A DNA stretch of 64,000 bases. Source: Pontibacter burrus. Its GTDB lineage: Bacteria > Bacteroidota > Bacteroidia > Cytophagales > Hymenobacteraceae. Both the position numbers and the translations under genes were made by a program. Where the stretch lies: positions 62,001 through 126,000 of the forward strand of contig NZ_JAAGWD010000006.1 of assembly GCF_010686685.1 (NCBI RefSeq), in the 5' to 3' direction. Below, piece after piece: positions 1 through 9,640 of this stretch. Positions within the stretch are counted from its first letter, which is position 1; every line of letters starts with the position of its first letter. The notes beneath the pieces are model-generated. The model was not told where the DNA came from. It saw nothing but the letters and a program-made list of their open reading frames with translations, and searched no databases.

Positions 1-725
1 AGTTTAACCATTGCCTCATCAGCACGGTTATTTTTCAGGTAGTAGCGCAGTTCTTCCTGCATCAGGAATACACTGTTCGGATAGGCTTTCAGGGCTTCGG
101 CAAGTGCAGTCATTACCTGCTCATCAGAAGCTTCTGTTTCCTGCAATAATTGGATCTTAGTTTTGTATGCATCTTCATCCGCATTGCCAGAAGCAATTAA
201 CTTGTCTGTAAAGTTAATCGCCTTGCCATAATCCTGCTTGTTAATAGCTGCATAAGTACCATATTTTAAAGCAGTTGTATCGCCTGGCTTAACTTTAAGG
301 GTTAACTCATAGTTAGCAATGGCCTTGTCCCAATCCTGCGCGTTGTGAGCTTCTATGGCCTGGTTCAGTACCTGAGCATAAAGCATCTCCATACGCTCTG
401 GCACTTGCTTGCCATACTGTCCGTCTTTACCATCCAGCTGTATAGTTTTGTTATAAGCCTCCAGCACAATTTCAGGAGTTTTATCAGTAGCTAATTTACC
501 ATATACCGGGTGGCCAATCATGTCCTGATAAACCATACCACGGGTAAACCATGTTTTAGCTTTATCCTTTGTTTTATCGTTCGCGATGGCTTTGTCAATC
601 TCAGTCTGTGCTTTATCTAATGTACCATTCTTGTGGTTAAGGATGGCACTGTTCACAGCCGAGTTCTGAGCGCTTGCTACTGAAATAGTAGCAGCAGCCA
701 GTGCGGTTAAGAGTACTTTTTTCAT
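1..725 (-). CDS. Secreted TPR-repeat protein (3' end outside window)
   Basis: The frame opens at an ATG at 725 and stays open to the window edge, so at least 241 codons are seen and the C-terminus is missing. The first ~20 residues (MKKVLLTALAAATISVASAQ) form a clear signal peptide, so the product is exported. The rest is alpha-helical with TPR-like pairs, for example around KAKTWFTRGMVYQDM and the stretch AIEAHNAQDWDKAIANYELT. TPR proteins usually act as protein-binding scaffolds; the partner cannot be told. It lies 72 bp downstream of gyrA on the same strand and could be read from the same transcript. It is clearly coding (signal peptide, no stops), but a precise function is not recognisable. 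Confidence 0.85.
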   Translation of the reverse strand, partial: MKKVLLTALAAATISVASAQNSAVNSAILNHKNGTLDKAQTEIDKAIANDKTKDKAKTWFTRGMVYQDMIGHPVYGKLATDKTPEIVLEAYNKTIQLDGKDGQYGKQVPERMEMLYAQVLNQAIEAHNAQDWDKAIANYELTLKVKPGDTTALKYGTYAAINKQDYGKAINFTDKLIASGNADEDAYKTKIQLLQETEASDEQVMTALAEALKAYPNSVFLMQEELRYYLKNNRADEAMVK

Positions 726-797
726 GCTCGTTTATGAAGGTTTGTGTTTGTAATTTAACGTTTACTAACTATAAATAAATTCATGTTAATCAACTTA

Positions 798-3347
798 TTA
801 GGCTTCTTCAGTCTGCTCAGGGTCGATCATGGTATCAGGCTGAAGTGTTTCCTCCGGATCAAGTTCTGACTGCTGCATTACTACCTCTTCAAGCTCTTCT
901 TCATTCTCCATCTCTACTTTCGCTACAGATGAGATTTGGTCGCCCTCGTTCAGCTTAATCAGTCGCACGCCTTGTGTTGCGCGGCCAATTACCCTGATAT
1001 CTGCTACTTTTAGCCTGATTGTAATACCGGAACGGTTAATGATCATCAGGTCATCTGTATCTGTTACGCCTTTAATAGCAACCAGTTTACCTGTTTTGTC
1101 GGTTACATTCAGGGTTTTAACACCTTTACCGCCGCGGTTCGTAATACGGTATTCTTCTAATAAAGATCGTTTACCAAATCCGTTCTCTGATACAACCAGT
1201 AGCTCTGTTTCCGGACTTTCTACACAAACCATACCAACTACTTTGTCATCTGGTCCGGCCAAGGTTACGCCGCGCACACCAGCTGCATTACGGCCCATTG
1301 GACGCACCTGCGATTCATTAAAGCGGATTGCCCTCCCCGACTCCAGCGCAATTATAATTTCGCTGTTGCCTGTAGTTAACTGCACATCCAGCAAACGGTC
1401 GCCTTCGTTTATAGTTATGGCGTTGATACCGTTTGTTCTTGGGCGTGAATAAGCTTCTAGTACCGTTTTCTTGATCGTACCTTGCTCTGTACAGAAAACC
1501 AGGTTGTGATTAAGTACAAAGTCCTGATTCTTAAGATCGTGCACATTCAGTACAGCACGTACTTTATCTTCGCGCTCTATTTGTATCAGGTTCTGGATAG
1601 CACGGCCTTTTGACGTTTTGCTACCTTCCGGAATCTCGTATACTTTAAGCCAGAACACACGGCCAAATTCTGTAAAGAACAGCATGTGATTATGCGTGCT
1701 TGCAATGAACAGGTGCTCTGTAAAGTCGCTTTCCTTAGATGCTGCAACCCCTCTGGATCCGATTCCACCACGGCTCTGGCTACGGTACTCGTTAAGCGAT
1801 GTACGCTTAATGTACCCTTCGTGCGAAATCGTAATCACCATGTTCTCTTCCGGGATCATATCCTCATAAGAGATATCTCCTGTGCTGGCTTCTATAGTTG
1901 TACGACGTGTATCGCCATAACGCTCTTTGATTTCAGCCAGTTCGTCTTTAATGATCTGCATACGCAGGTCTTCATCGTTCAGTACAGAGGTCAGGTAATC
2001 GATCAGTTGCATAATTTCCTGGTACTCTGCCTGTATTTTGTCGCGCTCCAAACCTGTAAGGCGCTGCAGACGCATATCAAGTATTGCACGGGCCTGTATT
2101 TCGGTTAAGCTGAAGCGCTCCATCAAGCCATTACGGGCAATCTCAGGATCTCTTGATGAACGGATCAGGTTGATTACTTCATCCAGGTTATCCAGGGCAA
2201 TCAACAAGCCTTCCAGGATGTGCGCGCGTTTTCTGGCTTCATCGAGTTCGAACTGCGTTCTGCGTACAACTACCTCATGACGGTGCTCCACAAAATGGTG
2301 GATCAGTTCTTTCAGGTTCAGCGTCATCGGGCGACCTTTTACCAGGGCCACGTTGTTTACACCAAACGAAGACTGCAGCGCCGTGTACTTGTACAGGTTG
2401 TTCAATACCACATTCGGTATAGCATCCCGTTTCAGGTCATACACAATACGAAGACCATCACGGTCAGATTCATCGCGCAGGTCGGCTATGCCTTCTATTT
2501 TCTTCTCGTTAACAAGGGCTGCTGTTTTTTCAATCAGCGTTGCCTTGTTCACCATGTAAGGGATCTCTGTTACAATAATCTGTTCCTTACCCGACGGTGT
2601 GGTCTCAAAGTTAGCGCGGGCACGCATCAGTACACGGCCACGACCGGTTTCGAAAGCAGATTTAACGCCATCGTAGCCATGTATAATACCTCCGGTCGGG
2701 AAATCCGGCGCGGTAATGTACTGCATTAGCTCGGCAATGGTAATATCACGGTTATCGATGTATGCGTTGATCCCATTGATAACTTCGGTAAGGTTATGCG
2801 GTGCCATGTTTGTGGCCATACCTACTGCAATACCCGATGTTCCGTTTACCAGCAGGTTCGGGAATTTAGCCGGCATTACGCTTGGCTCTTTCAGGGAGTC
2901 ATCGAAGTTCGGAACAAAGTCAACTGTGTTCTTGTCCAGGTCACCCAACAACTCATCAGCGATACGCTTTAAACGGGCTTCGGTGTAACGCATGGCAGCC
3001 GGCGAGTCACCGTCAATGGAGCCATAGTTACCCTGGCCATCTACCAGCGGGTAGCGCAACGACCACTCCTGTGCCATACGCACCATCGTGTCGTATACAG
3101 AAGAGTCGCCGTGCGGGTGGTATTTACCAAGCACCTCTCCTACTATCCTGGCAGACTTTTTATATGGTTTATTATACGATACCCCCAGTTCAGACATACC
3201 ATACAGTACACGGCGGTGCACTGGTTTCAGGCCATCACGAACATCGGGTAAGGCTCTCGAAATGATAACAGACATTGAATAGTCGATATACGCGCCGCGC
3301 ATTTCGTCTTCAATGTTGATTGGTATTATTCTTTCGCCTTCATTCAT
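798..3347 (-). CDS. gyrA: DNA gyrase subunit A
   Basis: GyrA is the breakage-reunion subunit of DNA gyrase, which with GyrB introduces negative supercoils using ATP. At 849 residues it has normal length. The N-terminal winged-helix/tower region carries the catalytic tyrosine, Tyr121, in AAMRYTEAR. The quinolone region reads [10 protein letters not shown], with Ser82 and Asp86 at the positions of E. coli Ser83 and Asp87, so it looks fluoroquinolone-sensitive. A GyrA box (QSRGGIG, residues 524-530) opens the C-terminal beta-pinwheel and separates it from ParC; a second RGGKG follows. The tail is acidic. The start [20 protein letters not shown] is standard. One CTATAG motif lies inside the gene near 1892. 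Confidence 0.98.
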   Translation of the reverse strand: MNEGERIIPINIEDEMRGAYIDYSMSVIISRALPDVRDGLKPVHRRVLYGMSELGVSYNKPYKKSARIVGEVLGKYHPHGDSSVYDTMVRMAQEWSLRYPLVDGQGNYGSIDGDSPAAMRYTEARLKRIADELLGDLDKNTVDFVPNFDDSLKEPSVMPAKFPNLLVNGTSGIAVGMATNMAPHNLTEVINGINAYIDNRDITIAELMQYITAPDFPTGGIIHGYDGVKSAFETGRGRVLMRARANFETTPSGKEQIIVTEIPYMVNKATLIEKTAALVNEKKIEGIADLRDESDRDGLRIVYDLKRDAIPNVVLNNLYKYTALQSSFGVNNVALVKGRPMTLNLKELIHHFVEHRHEVVVRRTQFELDEARKRAHILEGLLIALDNLDEVINLIRSSRDPEIARNGLMERFSLTEIQARAILDMRLQRLTGLERDKIQAEYQEIMQLIDYLTSVLNDEDLRMQIIKDELAEIKERYGDTRRTTIEASTGDISYEDMIPEENMVITISHEGYIKRTSLNEYRSQSRGGIGSRGVAASKESDFTEHLFIASTHNHMLFFTEFGRVFWLKVYEIPEGSKTSKGRAIQNLIQIEREDKVRAVLNVHDLKNQDFVLNHNLVFCTEQGTIKKTVLEAYSRPRTNGINAITINEGDRLLDVQLTTGNSEIIIALESGRAIRFNESQVRPMGRNAAGVRGVTLAGPDDKVVGMVCVESPETELLVVSENGFGKRSLLEEYRITNRGGKGVKTLNVTDKTGKLVAIKGVTDTDDLMIINRSGITIRLKVADIRVIGRATQGVRLIKLNEGDQISSVAKVEMENEEELEEVVMQQSELDPEETLQPDTMIDPEQTEEA

Positions 3348-3428
3348 GTTTCGAAGTATAAAAATTAGTTTTAGTTACAAACGGTATATTCTGGCAATTT
3401 AGCAAAAATAGCGGTTAGGCTATATAAG

Positions 3429-3671
3429 CTAATTCTTATTTTTGCTCTTGTCCTTTTCGTTCTTCACCTGCTTTGTCTTCTGTCTTGGCAGTTTTTCCCC
3501 ATATTTCAGGTTCTGTTTTTTCCAGATCGGAACACCCCTGTACTCTCCCTCACCGTGCGGGTGCACCATGCGTATATGGCACTGCTCAATTGGGCAGGCT
3601 GGCCGGCAAGAGAAAAAGGACACAGAAAACAGGAAGATGAGTAAGCGCGGAAAGATACGGTGTAGTGTCAT
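3429..3671 (-). CDS. Small basic putative lipoprotein
   Basis: An 80-residue product. A hydrophobic N-terminus (RLLIFLFSVSFFSC) ends in a Cys that could be lipidated, although the box FFSC is not classical. Next comes a compact region with CPIEQCHIRMVHPHGEGEYRG (shown in part: two Cys, three His) that could bind a metal or form a disulfide, then a highly charged Lys/Asn tail. I recall similar short proteins in related Bacteroidota but no function. It sits between gyrA and an SDR gene, all on the minus strand. An open frame also exists opposite it (3442-3828, +), but the lipoprotein-like architecture favours this strand. Confidence 0.65.
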   Translation of the reverse strand: MTLHRIFPRLLIFLFSVSFFSCRPACPIEQCHIRMVHPHGEGEYRGVPIWKKQNLKYGEKLPRQKTKQVKNEKDKSKNKN

Positions 3672-3805
3672 TTTGTTGGGTTTTAGAGAACAACGGTTTT
3701 CTTGCCGCGCCTCTTATCCTAAACATACAAATTTACACATTTTTACGCAGAATAACCAGCATTTAAACTATAGTTTTACACCTTTCAGAGGCTTAAAAAT
3801 GCTAT

Positions 3806-4576
3806 TTATTGCGGATGAAATCCGTTAATTGTAAAACCTCCGTCTACAGCTATAGTTTGTCCTGTAATATAGTTGGCTGCAGGCATGCAGAGAAAAGCCA
3901 CAGCAGCAGCCACATCTTCGGGTTCTCCTATTTTTCTGGCCGGTGTTCTGCCGATCACGTTGTTATAAAATGCTTCATTTTTCAGCACTGTTTCGGCTAG
4001 TGGTGTTCGTATGTACCAGGGGGCAACTGCATTTACCCGTATCCCATCCGAAGCCCATTCTGCGGCAAGGTTGCGTGTGAGCTGTGTCAGCGCTGCTTTG
4101 GTCATGCCATAGATGCTGCCAGTACGCACATGTGTTAATCCTGCCACAGAAGTTACATGCACAATGCTTCCCTTTCCTGATTTAGCCAGTAAAGGATAAA
4201 ACAGGCGGTTCAACTCATATGCTGAGCGTAAGTTTGTGTTCATGATGAAATCGTATTCATCAGAACTATAGTCTGCGGTTGGTTTGCGGATGTTGGTGCC
4301 AACGTTGTTTACGAGTATATCCAGAGAACCCCAGTTTTGCTGCACCCATGCATAAAGGTCTGTACGTCCATCCGGGGTGCTTACATCTGCAACCAGCGTG
4401 TGCAGTTGCTTTGGAAAGCTCTCAGCAAGCTGTTGCAGTACTTCAGGATTGCGTGCTACTGCCAACACTTCAGCTCCCATATCAGTCAGCTCTTTTACCG
4501 TTGCTTCTCCGATCCCTTTAGAGCCCCCTGTAACTATAGCTCTGAAGCCTGCAAGCGACCATCTGTTTTGTATCAT
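3806..4576 (-). CDS. SDR family oxidoreductase (tropinone-reductase-like)
   Basis: A 256-residue classical short-chain dehydrogenase/reductase. It shows the Rossmann cofactor motif TGGSKGIG (about residues 16-23), the NNVG motif, a catalytic Ser in HVTSVAG, and the YxxxK pair in SIYGMTK, followed by [12 protein letters not shown] and the C-terminal [10 protein letters not shown]. These are the features of an NAD(P)H-dependent carbonyl or alcohol oxidoreductase; overall it resembles the tropinone reductase-like bacterial group, substrate unknown. It is divergent from the secreted-protein gene at 4651, with 74 bp between the start codons. Its 5' two thirds were duplicated downstream as the pseudogene at 5471-5974. 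Confidence 0.93.
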   Translation of the reverse strand: MIQNRWSLAGFRAIVTGGSKGIGEATVKELTDMGAEVLAVARNPEVLQQLAESFPKQLHTLVADVSTPDGRTDLYAWVQQNWGSLDILVNNVGTNIRKPTADYSSDEYDFIMNTNLRSAYELNRLFYPLLAKSGKGSIVHVTSVAGLTHVRTGSIYGMTKAALTQLTRNLAAEWASDGIRVNAVAPWYIRTPLAETVLKNEAFYNNVIGRTPARKIGEPEDVAAAVAFLCMPAANYITGQTIAVDGGFTINGFHPQ

Positions 4577-4650
4577 AAAAAGATGAATTTTTTATTTTAA
4601 ATGTTATATTTACTTAAGTCTATATTCAACCTTAAAAACAAACTAATATC

Positions 4651-5385
4651 ATGAAAAAAATTATCACTCTTTTACCGCTCTTATTTGGATCTGTAATATG
4701 CTTCGGTCAAGAAGCTCTCGAAACACCTGCTTCAGCTTTTGAAATACCCGGTTCATATAAAATGGACCGTATTAAGAACAAAACTATTGGGGCGGAGACA
4801 ACAGTAGTCTTAAGTCATCCGCATGTGGGAGTTAAAGGCTCACCATTCTTTTTTGATTCAGCTCATAAAGCAGAAATAACAATAGGTGGAAATACTTACA
4901 GTTACCTGGAAGCGATGTATAATGTTTATGACAACCAAGTTATATATAGAACCCAACTAGGCGATGAATTTATGCTTTCCGCCGATAACGTTGATAAGCT
5001 TGTTTTAACAGACCCTTCAAGTAATAATACTTTAACATTTATAAAATTTAATGTAGGTAAAACTAAAAAAGAAAAGTTAAGTGCCCTTTTGTTTAATGGT
5101 GCATCGCACAAGTTATTTATAGTTCCGGATGTGTCATATCGTAAACCAGATTATACAGGAGCTTATAATGCTGATCGCAGGTATGAGTCGTTTGAGAAAA
5201 AACATGATTACTATTTGGTGAAAAATGGTGGCGAGCCAGAAAAGATAAAACTCAACAAGAAAACGCTGTTACAACTCGTGAATGATAAATCGAAACAGGT
5301 ACAAACATTTATAAAAGATGAGCAGGTAAACATAGCCTCAGAAGAAGGCTGGGTGAAAGTACTTGCATATTACGAGAATCTATAG
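4651..5385 (+). CDS. Secreted protein of unknown function, paralog A
   Basis: A 244-residue protein with a signal peptide (MKKIITLLPLLFGSVICFGQ). The mature part is rich in short beta-strand-like stretches, has GSPFFFDS and NVYDNQV in the first half and a Lys-rich C-terminal region ending EEGWVKVLAYYENL. I do not recognise a named domain; it resembles uncharacterised exported Bacteroidota proteins. It is about 70 percent identical by eye to the product at 6049-6762, and the two arose by tandem duplication. Paralog A carries a seven-residue insert (EALETPAS region) behind the signal peptide. The stop codon is the TAG of a CTATAG motif. A bidirectional hairpin terminator follows at 5406. Confidence 0.9.
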   Translation: MKKIITLLPLLFGSVICFGQEALETPASAFEIPGSYKMDRIKNKTIGAETTVVLSHPHVGVKGSPFFFDSAHKAEITIGGNTYSYLEAMYNVYDNQVIYRTQLGDEFMLSADNVDKLVLTDPSSNNTLTFIKFNVGKTKKEKLSALLFNGASHKLFIVPDVSYRKPDYTGAYNADRRYESFEKKHDYYLVKNGGEPEKIKLNKKTLLQLVNDKSKQVQTFIKDEQVNIASEEGWVKVLAYYENL

Positions 5386-5405
5386 TTTAAATAATTTATA
5401 GTTAA

Positions 5406-5441
5406 AACAAGAGGAGTAAGCCTTAACCTGCTCCTCTTGTT
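5406..5441. terminator. Bidirectional terminator after secreted paralog A
   Basis: The stem AACAAGAGGAG (5406-5416) pairs with CTCCTCTTGTT (5431-5441). It is the duplicated counterpart of the hairpin at 6771, which separates paralog B from the DUF457 gene. It now lies between paralog A and the SDR pseudogene. Confidence 0.7.
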
Positions 5442-5470
5442 TTAAATCCCCCTTTATCCTTTCCCAGTAA

Positions 5471-5974
5471 TTTTGGGTAAGCTGCGTAAGTGTCGTTTTG
5501 GTCATGCCATAAATACTACCGGTCCGCAGAGGCGTAAGCCCGGCTACTGAGGTTACATGCACAATATTTGAACGACCTGATTTTGCTAGTAAAGGGTAAA
5601 ACAAACCAGCAAGCTCAAATGCAGAACGCAGGTTTGTGTTCATGATGAAATCGTACTCATCAGCACTGTAGTCGGCGGTTGGTTTGCGGATGTTGGTGCC
5701 TACGTTTTTACAAGTGTATCCAAGTAACCCCAGTTTTACCGAACCCAGTCATAAAGGTGAGTACGTCCGTCTGCAGTGCTTACATCTGCAAAAAGCGTAT
5801 GTACCTGTTGCGGTACACCCTGAGCAAGCTGCGTCAGAACTTCAGGGTTTAGGGCTACAGCAAGCTCCTCTACCCTTAGCGCATGCAATTCTTTACAGTT
5901 GTCTCACCAATTCCTTTATACCCACCTGTAGCTATAGCTCTATAGCCAGTAAGCGACAATCTGTTTTGCATCAT
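5471..5974 (-). pseudogene. Truncated, frameshifted SDR copy
   Basis: Degenerate duplicate of the SDR gene at 3806-4576. The ATG region (MMQNRLSLTGYRAIATGG) and the central block [20 protein letters not shown] to SIYGMTKTTLTQLTQN align with the parent, but the frame is broken between about 5700 and 5900 and codons after parental residue ~168 are absent. At the 3' edge the frame runs directly into YWERIKG, which is the C-terminus of the DUF457 protein at 6801-7814, so this edge is the duplication junction. The surviving open stretch 5380-5643 lacks the cofactor-binding half, so it is unlikely to make an enzyme. Confidence 0.88.
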
Positions 5975-6048
5975 AAATTGATAAAATTTAAAATAATTGG
6001 CTTAATATTTGCATTTGACTATATTCAAACTTAAAACAAACTGATATC

Positions 6049-6762
6049 ATGAAGAAACTCCTTGCACTAATGCCACTGCTGTTCGGTGCAGCTGCTTGTT
6101 TCGGGCAGGCTGCCGTTGAAATCCCTGGCTCATTTAAATCAACGCATGTTAAGAATACAACTGTTGGTGCTAAAACAACTTTAGCCTTTAGTAACCCGCA
6201 CGAAGGAGTTAAAGGATCTCCTTTTTACTTCGATTCACCACAGAAAGCCGAAATAGTTATAGGTGGAGCCACATACAGTGACCTGGAAGCAATGTACAAT
6301 GTTTATGACAACCAGGTACTATATAGAAACAAACAGGGCAATGAATTTATGCTTCCAGCCGATAAAGTTGATAAGCTTGTATTAACAGACCCTGCCAGTA
6401 ATAATACATTAAGTTTTGTTAAGTTTAATGCAGGTAAAGCAGGAAGTGCAAAGTTAACTCCGGTTCTGTTCGAGGGCTCAGCTATCAGGTTATTTATAGT
6501 TCCGGAGATTACACACCGCAAAGCTGACTACACCGGGGCTTATAATGCCGATCGCAGGTATGATGAGTTTGTGAAAAAACAGGATTACTATCTGGTGAAA
6601 AATGGTGGCGAGCCAGAAAAGGTAAAGCTCAACAAGAAATCGCTGTTACAGCTTGTGAATGATAAGTCGAAACAGGTAGAGGCCTTTATCAAAAATGAGC
6701 AGGTAAACGTGTCCTCGGAAGAAGGCTGGGTGAAAGTGCTTGCCTATTACGAAAGTCTATAG
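6049..6762 (+). CDS. Secreted protein of unknown function, paralog B
   Basis: A 237-residue paralog of the product at 4651-5385, with the same signal peptide type (MKKLLALMPLLFGAAACFGQ), the same GSPFYFDS and NVYDNQV blocks, and the same C-terminus EEGWVKVLAYYESL. Both reading frames are intact after duplication while the accompanying SDR copy decayed, which suggests both secreted proteins are kept by selection. Substitutions are spread along the protein and are mostly conservative. The gene ends in CTATAG (Leu-stop) and is followed by a hairpin terminator shared with the convergent gene at 6801. Function unknown. Confidence 0.9.
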   Translation: MKKLLALMPLLFGAAACFGQAAVEIPGSFKSTHVKNTTVGAKTTLAFSNPHEGVKGSPFYFDSPQKAEIVIGGATYSDLEAMYNVYDNQVLYRNKQGNEFMLPADKVDKLVLTDPASNNTLSFVKFNAGKAGSAKLTPVLFEGSAIRLFIVPEITHRKADYTGAYNADRRYDEFVKKQDYYLVKNGGEPEKVKLNKKSLLQLVNDKSKQVEAFIKNEQVNVSSEEGWVKVLAYYESL

Positions 6763-6770
6763 TTAAAAGA

Positions 6771-6798
6771 AAGAGCAGGCTCAGACCTGCTCTTTTTT
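6771..6798. terminator. Bidirectional terminator between convergent genes
   Basis: The stem AAGAGCAGG (6771-6779) pairs with CCTGCTCTT (6786-6794) and is followed by a T run. It serves the + strand secreted-protein gene and, read on the minus strand, the DUF457 gene ending at 6801. Confidence 0.75.
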
Positions 6799-6800
6799 AT

Positions 6801-7814
6801 TTAAATTCCTTTGATCCGTTCCCAATAATCTGCCAGGTAATTCTTATCTATTTTAGGGCGGTTGTTCACTTCTTCAAAGTTCAGGCTTCCGTCCGGGTTG
6901 GGCCACACATGGTATACAAACACATAAGCCCCTCCTTCAACACGCCAGTCATCAAACTTCCCGAACCGAAGGTCATTTATCAGAATTCCTTGCTCTGCAG
7001 GTTGAACGGTGTAATAGCCTTTTGTTATCTCCAGCAATCTTTCTAAACGTTCATTACCCCGGTAAGGCTCCAGTAGCTGTTTATTCTGGGGTTCAAACGT
7101 ATAGTTCAGACGCTTACTTGAATCCAGTAAAGAGTAAAAGCTATGGTAAAAGCCATTTTGCGCTTCAGCAGTTACCGACCAGAAGATGGTATTCATAGGC
7201 GTTGGCTTGCTGATGTATGAACTATAGCTGATGTTCTGCTCTTCCAGGTTTTGCTCGAATACCTGGTTGGCTGCGGCTTTGGCTCCGAAAGAAAAAAGCA
7301 AATAAGCAGAACTGATAGTTAAACCTGCATAGTTCCAGTATCGTCTTTTGGGGTTATTTCTGTTATAAAATGCTACCACTAACACGCAAATCAGGAAAGG
7401 CACCGTATAGAGCGGATCAATTACAAAAATGTTGTAAAACGCCACGCCATAGTTACTGAAAGGCCAGAATAATTGGGTGCCCCACGTGGTGCAGCTATCC
7501 AGTAAAGCGTGCGTAACAAATCCCCAGAAAAAGAGCCAGCTCCACTCCTTCCAGGTTGCCTGTTCGTTTTTGTATAGCCTACCTAAAAGTTTCCCAAGTA
7601 TGGGCGACATTACAATGGCAAACAGAAACGAATGGGTTACAGACCGATGAAAGCTTAGCTCTCCTACCATATCCAGTAGCGGGCTTGCAAGTACATCCAG
7701 GTCTGGTATTGTGCCCGCTATTGCCCCCCAAAGCAAGGCTTTGTTCCCTAACTTTTTACCGGCAACCACTTCGCCAACCGCTGCTCCTAAAACTATCTGT
7801 GTAAGTGAATCCAT
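6801..7814 (-). CDS. Metal-dependent hydrolase, DUF457/YdjM family, membrane-bound
   Basis: A 337-residue integral membrane protein. The opening MDSLTQIVLGAAVGEVVAGK, the GTIPDLDVL motif and HRSVTHS (about residues 56-62) are the signature of the LexA-regulated YdjM/DUF457 membrane hydrolase family, in which conserved His/Asp residues probably bind metal. Several hydrophobic helices follow in the first 180 residues, then a soluble C-terminal part ending LADYWERIKGI. The substrate is unknown. A copy of the last codons of this gene lies at 5445-5470 and marks the duplication breakpoint. A convergent terminator lies at 6771. Confidence 0.9.
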   Translation of the reverse strand: MDSLTQIVLGAAVGEVVAGKKLGNKALLWGAIAGTIPDLDVLASPLLDMVGELSFHRSVTHSFLFAIVMSPILGKLLGRLYKNEQATWKEWSWLFFWGFVTHALLDSCTTWGTQLFWPFSNYGVAFYNIFVIDPLYTVPFLICVLVVAFYNRNNPKRRYWNYAGLTISSAYLLFSFGAKAAANQVFEQNLEEQNISYSSYISKPTPMNTIFWSVTAEAQNGFYHSFYSLLDSSKRLNYTFEPQNKQLLEPYRGNERLERLLEITKGYYTVQPAEQGILINDLRFGKFDDWRVEGGAYVFVYHVWPNPDGSLNFEEVNNRPKIDKNYLADYWERIKGI

Positions 7815-7940
7815 TGTGTATATAAGACTACAGTTGCATTGGGCTGTAAAGTATCAAACAAAGTTTACAACGTGCTGTTTTAAGCTACTGCTTAACAGGT
7901 ATCAACTATAGTTGTTTTGAGAGTTAAGACTTATAACAAA

Positions 7941-7973
7941 ACAGGCTGAACCGGCATTTACCAGATCAGCCTG
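7941..7973 (-). terminator. Terminator of the GNAT-like gene
   Basis: Read on the minus strand: CAGGCTGA, a loop, TTCAGCCTG, then TTTTGTT. It lies 27 bp beyond the stop codon at 8000. Confidence 0.7.
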
Positions 7974-7999
7974 CTATCTATCGTTCTGCTGTAAAATAC

Positions 8000-9181
8000 T
8001 TAGTCTTTTTTCTTGGCCCCGATAATCGGCATGCGCTTAAACTCTTTTGTTCTGTCGAAGAGGTAGCGGTAGGTAGCGTGCGTTTTATAAATACGGCCAC
8101 CAATCTGCTCTACCAGGTGCATCATTTTCGGGTTAAAGTCACCAATCCAGTTCATCTGCAGGTCTACGTATGGCATGCTCGGGTTACTTTGCACCACTTT
8201 ACCAGCTTCTACTACCAGGGCTGCTTCTACGCCTTTGCTCTGGTGCTCCGGGGTTATGCCGAACACAATACCGTACATGGTAGTGCAGGCTCCGCGCCAT
8301 TTATAGTATAGAAACTTCAGTTTGCCCCATAGGTTCATCTGGCCGTTTACGTGCTTGAACAGCATGTTCAGTTCCGGAATGGCTATAAAGAAACCCACCG
8401 GCTCGTCTGCATAGTAGGCAAACCACATCAGGCGCTCATCAATTACGGGTCTAAGGGTACGCATAATGGTGGCAGCCTGCGCCTCGGTCATTGGCTTTAC
8501 ACCTTCGTGTTTCGCCCAGCCTTTGTTATAAACGACCCTGAAATCTTCGGTATACTTTGGCAGTTCTTTCAGGTTCAAGTGTTCAAATCTATAGTTTGTA
8601 TCGGCCAGGATGCGCTGCGCTTTTTCGTGGTACTTCTGCGGAAGCGGATCGTCTACCATGCGGTAGTAGGTATACTGCTTAAAGTATAAGCCAAAGCCAT
8701 AGTTTTCGAACAGCTGCTGATAATACGGATAGTTATAGTGCATGCCATAGGTTGGCGGATAAAAACCATCTATCAGCAGACCCCACCATTTGTCGCGGTC
8801 ACCAAAATTAATAGGGCCGTCCATTGCTTCCATGCCGCGTTCCTGCAGCCAGTTTTTGCAGGCATCAAAAAGCATGTTGGCTGCGTGCTGGTCATCAATG
8901 CAATCAAAAAAGCCCATGCCGCCTGTTGGCTGGTCGCCCCCTTTTGATGTTTTAGGGTTAATGAAAGCAGCTACACGGCCAATCAGTTTACCAGTGTTGT
9001 CTTTCAGTACCCAGCGGACAGCCTCACCACCCCGCAATAGTTTGTTTTTTTTAGGATCAAAAACGCCAAGTACATCTTTATCTAAGGGGCGGATATAGTT
9101 CTTGTCTTTTTTATAAAGATCGATTTGCACCTGCAGGAATTCCTTTTCAAGCGCAGGCGTGTTTACTTCAATCAATTGCAT
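8000..9181 (-). CDS. GNAT-like N-acetyltransferase family protein
   Basis: A 393-residue soluble protein without signal peptide. The N-terminus (MQLIEVNTPALEKEFLQVQ), the block GKLIGRVAAFINPK, and the C-terminal part with GIVFGITPEHQSKGVEAALV resemble an acyl-CoA acyltransferase fold; the last motif matches the CoA-loop region of GNAT enzymes. Proteins of this size and pattern are common and uncharacterised in Bacteroidota. The gene stands alone with its own terminator, and two tRNA genes lie upstream in the same direction. The acceptor substrate cannot be predicted. Confidence 0.8.
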   Translation of the reverse strand: MQLIEVNTPALEKEFLQVQIDLYKKDKNYIRPLDKDVLGVFDPKKNKLLRGGEAVRWVLKDNTGKLIGRVAAFINPKTSKGGDQPTGGMGFFDCIDDQHAANMLFDACKNWLQERGMEAMDGPINFGDRDKWWGLLIDGFYPPTYGMHYNYPYYQQLFENYGFGLYFKQYTYYRMVDDPLPQKYHEKAQRILADTNYRFEHLNLKELPKYTEDFRVVYNKGWAKHEGVKPMTEAQAATIMRTLRPVIDERLMWFAYYADEPVGFFIAIPELNMLFKHVNGQMNLWGKLKFLYYKWRGACTTMYGIVFGITPEHQSKGVEAALVVEAGKVVQSNPSMPYVDLQMNWIGDFNPKMMHLVEQIGGRIYKTHATYRYLFDRTKEFKRMPIIGAKKKD

Positions 9182-9262
9182 ATGTGGGTGAGCTTGTGAC
9201 CAGGACTCAAAATAAACGATTTAACCTGATAAATCATAAGTGACTTGAGGATGGAATAAAAA

Positions 9263-9294
9263 CAAAAAAGCCTTCAGGTTTAACACCTAAAGGC
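9263..9294 (-). terminator. Terminator behind the tRNA-Thr pair
   Basis: On the minus strand, GCCTTTAGGT and ACCTGAAGGC form a stem (plus-strand 9270-9294) followed by six T residues. It ends the tRNA transcript before the GNAT-like gene. Confidence 0.75.
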
Positions 9295-9311
9295 CATTTA
9301 TGTTTTTTAAG

Positions 9312-9384
<73 letters not shown>

Positions 9385-9403
9385 TTGTACTTATGTTTGA
9401 ATT

Positions 9404-9437
9404 AAAAAGCACATGCAGTACAAACATGTGCTTTTTT
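9404..9437. terminator. Symmetrical hairpin between the two tRNA-Thr genes
   Basis: AAAAAGCACATG (9404-9415) pairs with CATGTGCTTTTT (9425-9436), with a T run on either strand. It looks like an intrinsic terminator or processing hairpin between the identical tRNAs. If it terminates, the downstream copy would need read-through or its own promoter; I see no clear -7 box in this spacer. Confidence 0.6.
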
Positions 9438-9442
9438 GAATG

Positions 9443-9515
<73 letters not shown>

Positions 9516-9549
9516 TTACTCTGGTCTGCCTTAGTGTTCTAAAGCGATG

Positions 9550-9579
9550 CAAAGGTATAGTCTATTTTTAAATCTGCAA
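9550..9579 (-). promoter_or_regulatory. Bacteroidota-type promoter for the tRNA-Thr genes
   Basis: On the minus strand TTG (9579-9577), a 19-nt spacer and TACCTTTG (9557-9550) match the Bacteroidota primary sigma consensus TTG/TAnnTTTG exactly in spacing. The predicted start lies about 30 nt upstream of the first tRNA. Confidence 0.8.
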
Positions 9580-9640
9580 ATACCCGTTGCAACTTTTTTT
9601 AGTACACCCACCTAATGGTTTGACATTCAGGTATAAAAAA

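Noticed and set aside
3033..3105. Possible quinolone-resistance change in GyrA
   Set aside because: Ser82 and Asp86 (E. coli Ser83/Asp87) are wild type.
3442..3828. 128-codon open frame (+) opposite the small lipoprotein
   Set aside because: It runs through intergenic DNA and into the SDR 3' end; the minus-strand frame has a signal peptide and a compact Cys/His region.
5380..5643. 87-codon open frame (-) resembling an SDR
   Set aside because: It lacks the cofactor-binding half and ends in codons from the DUF457 gene; it is treated as part of the duplicated pseudogene.
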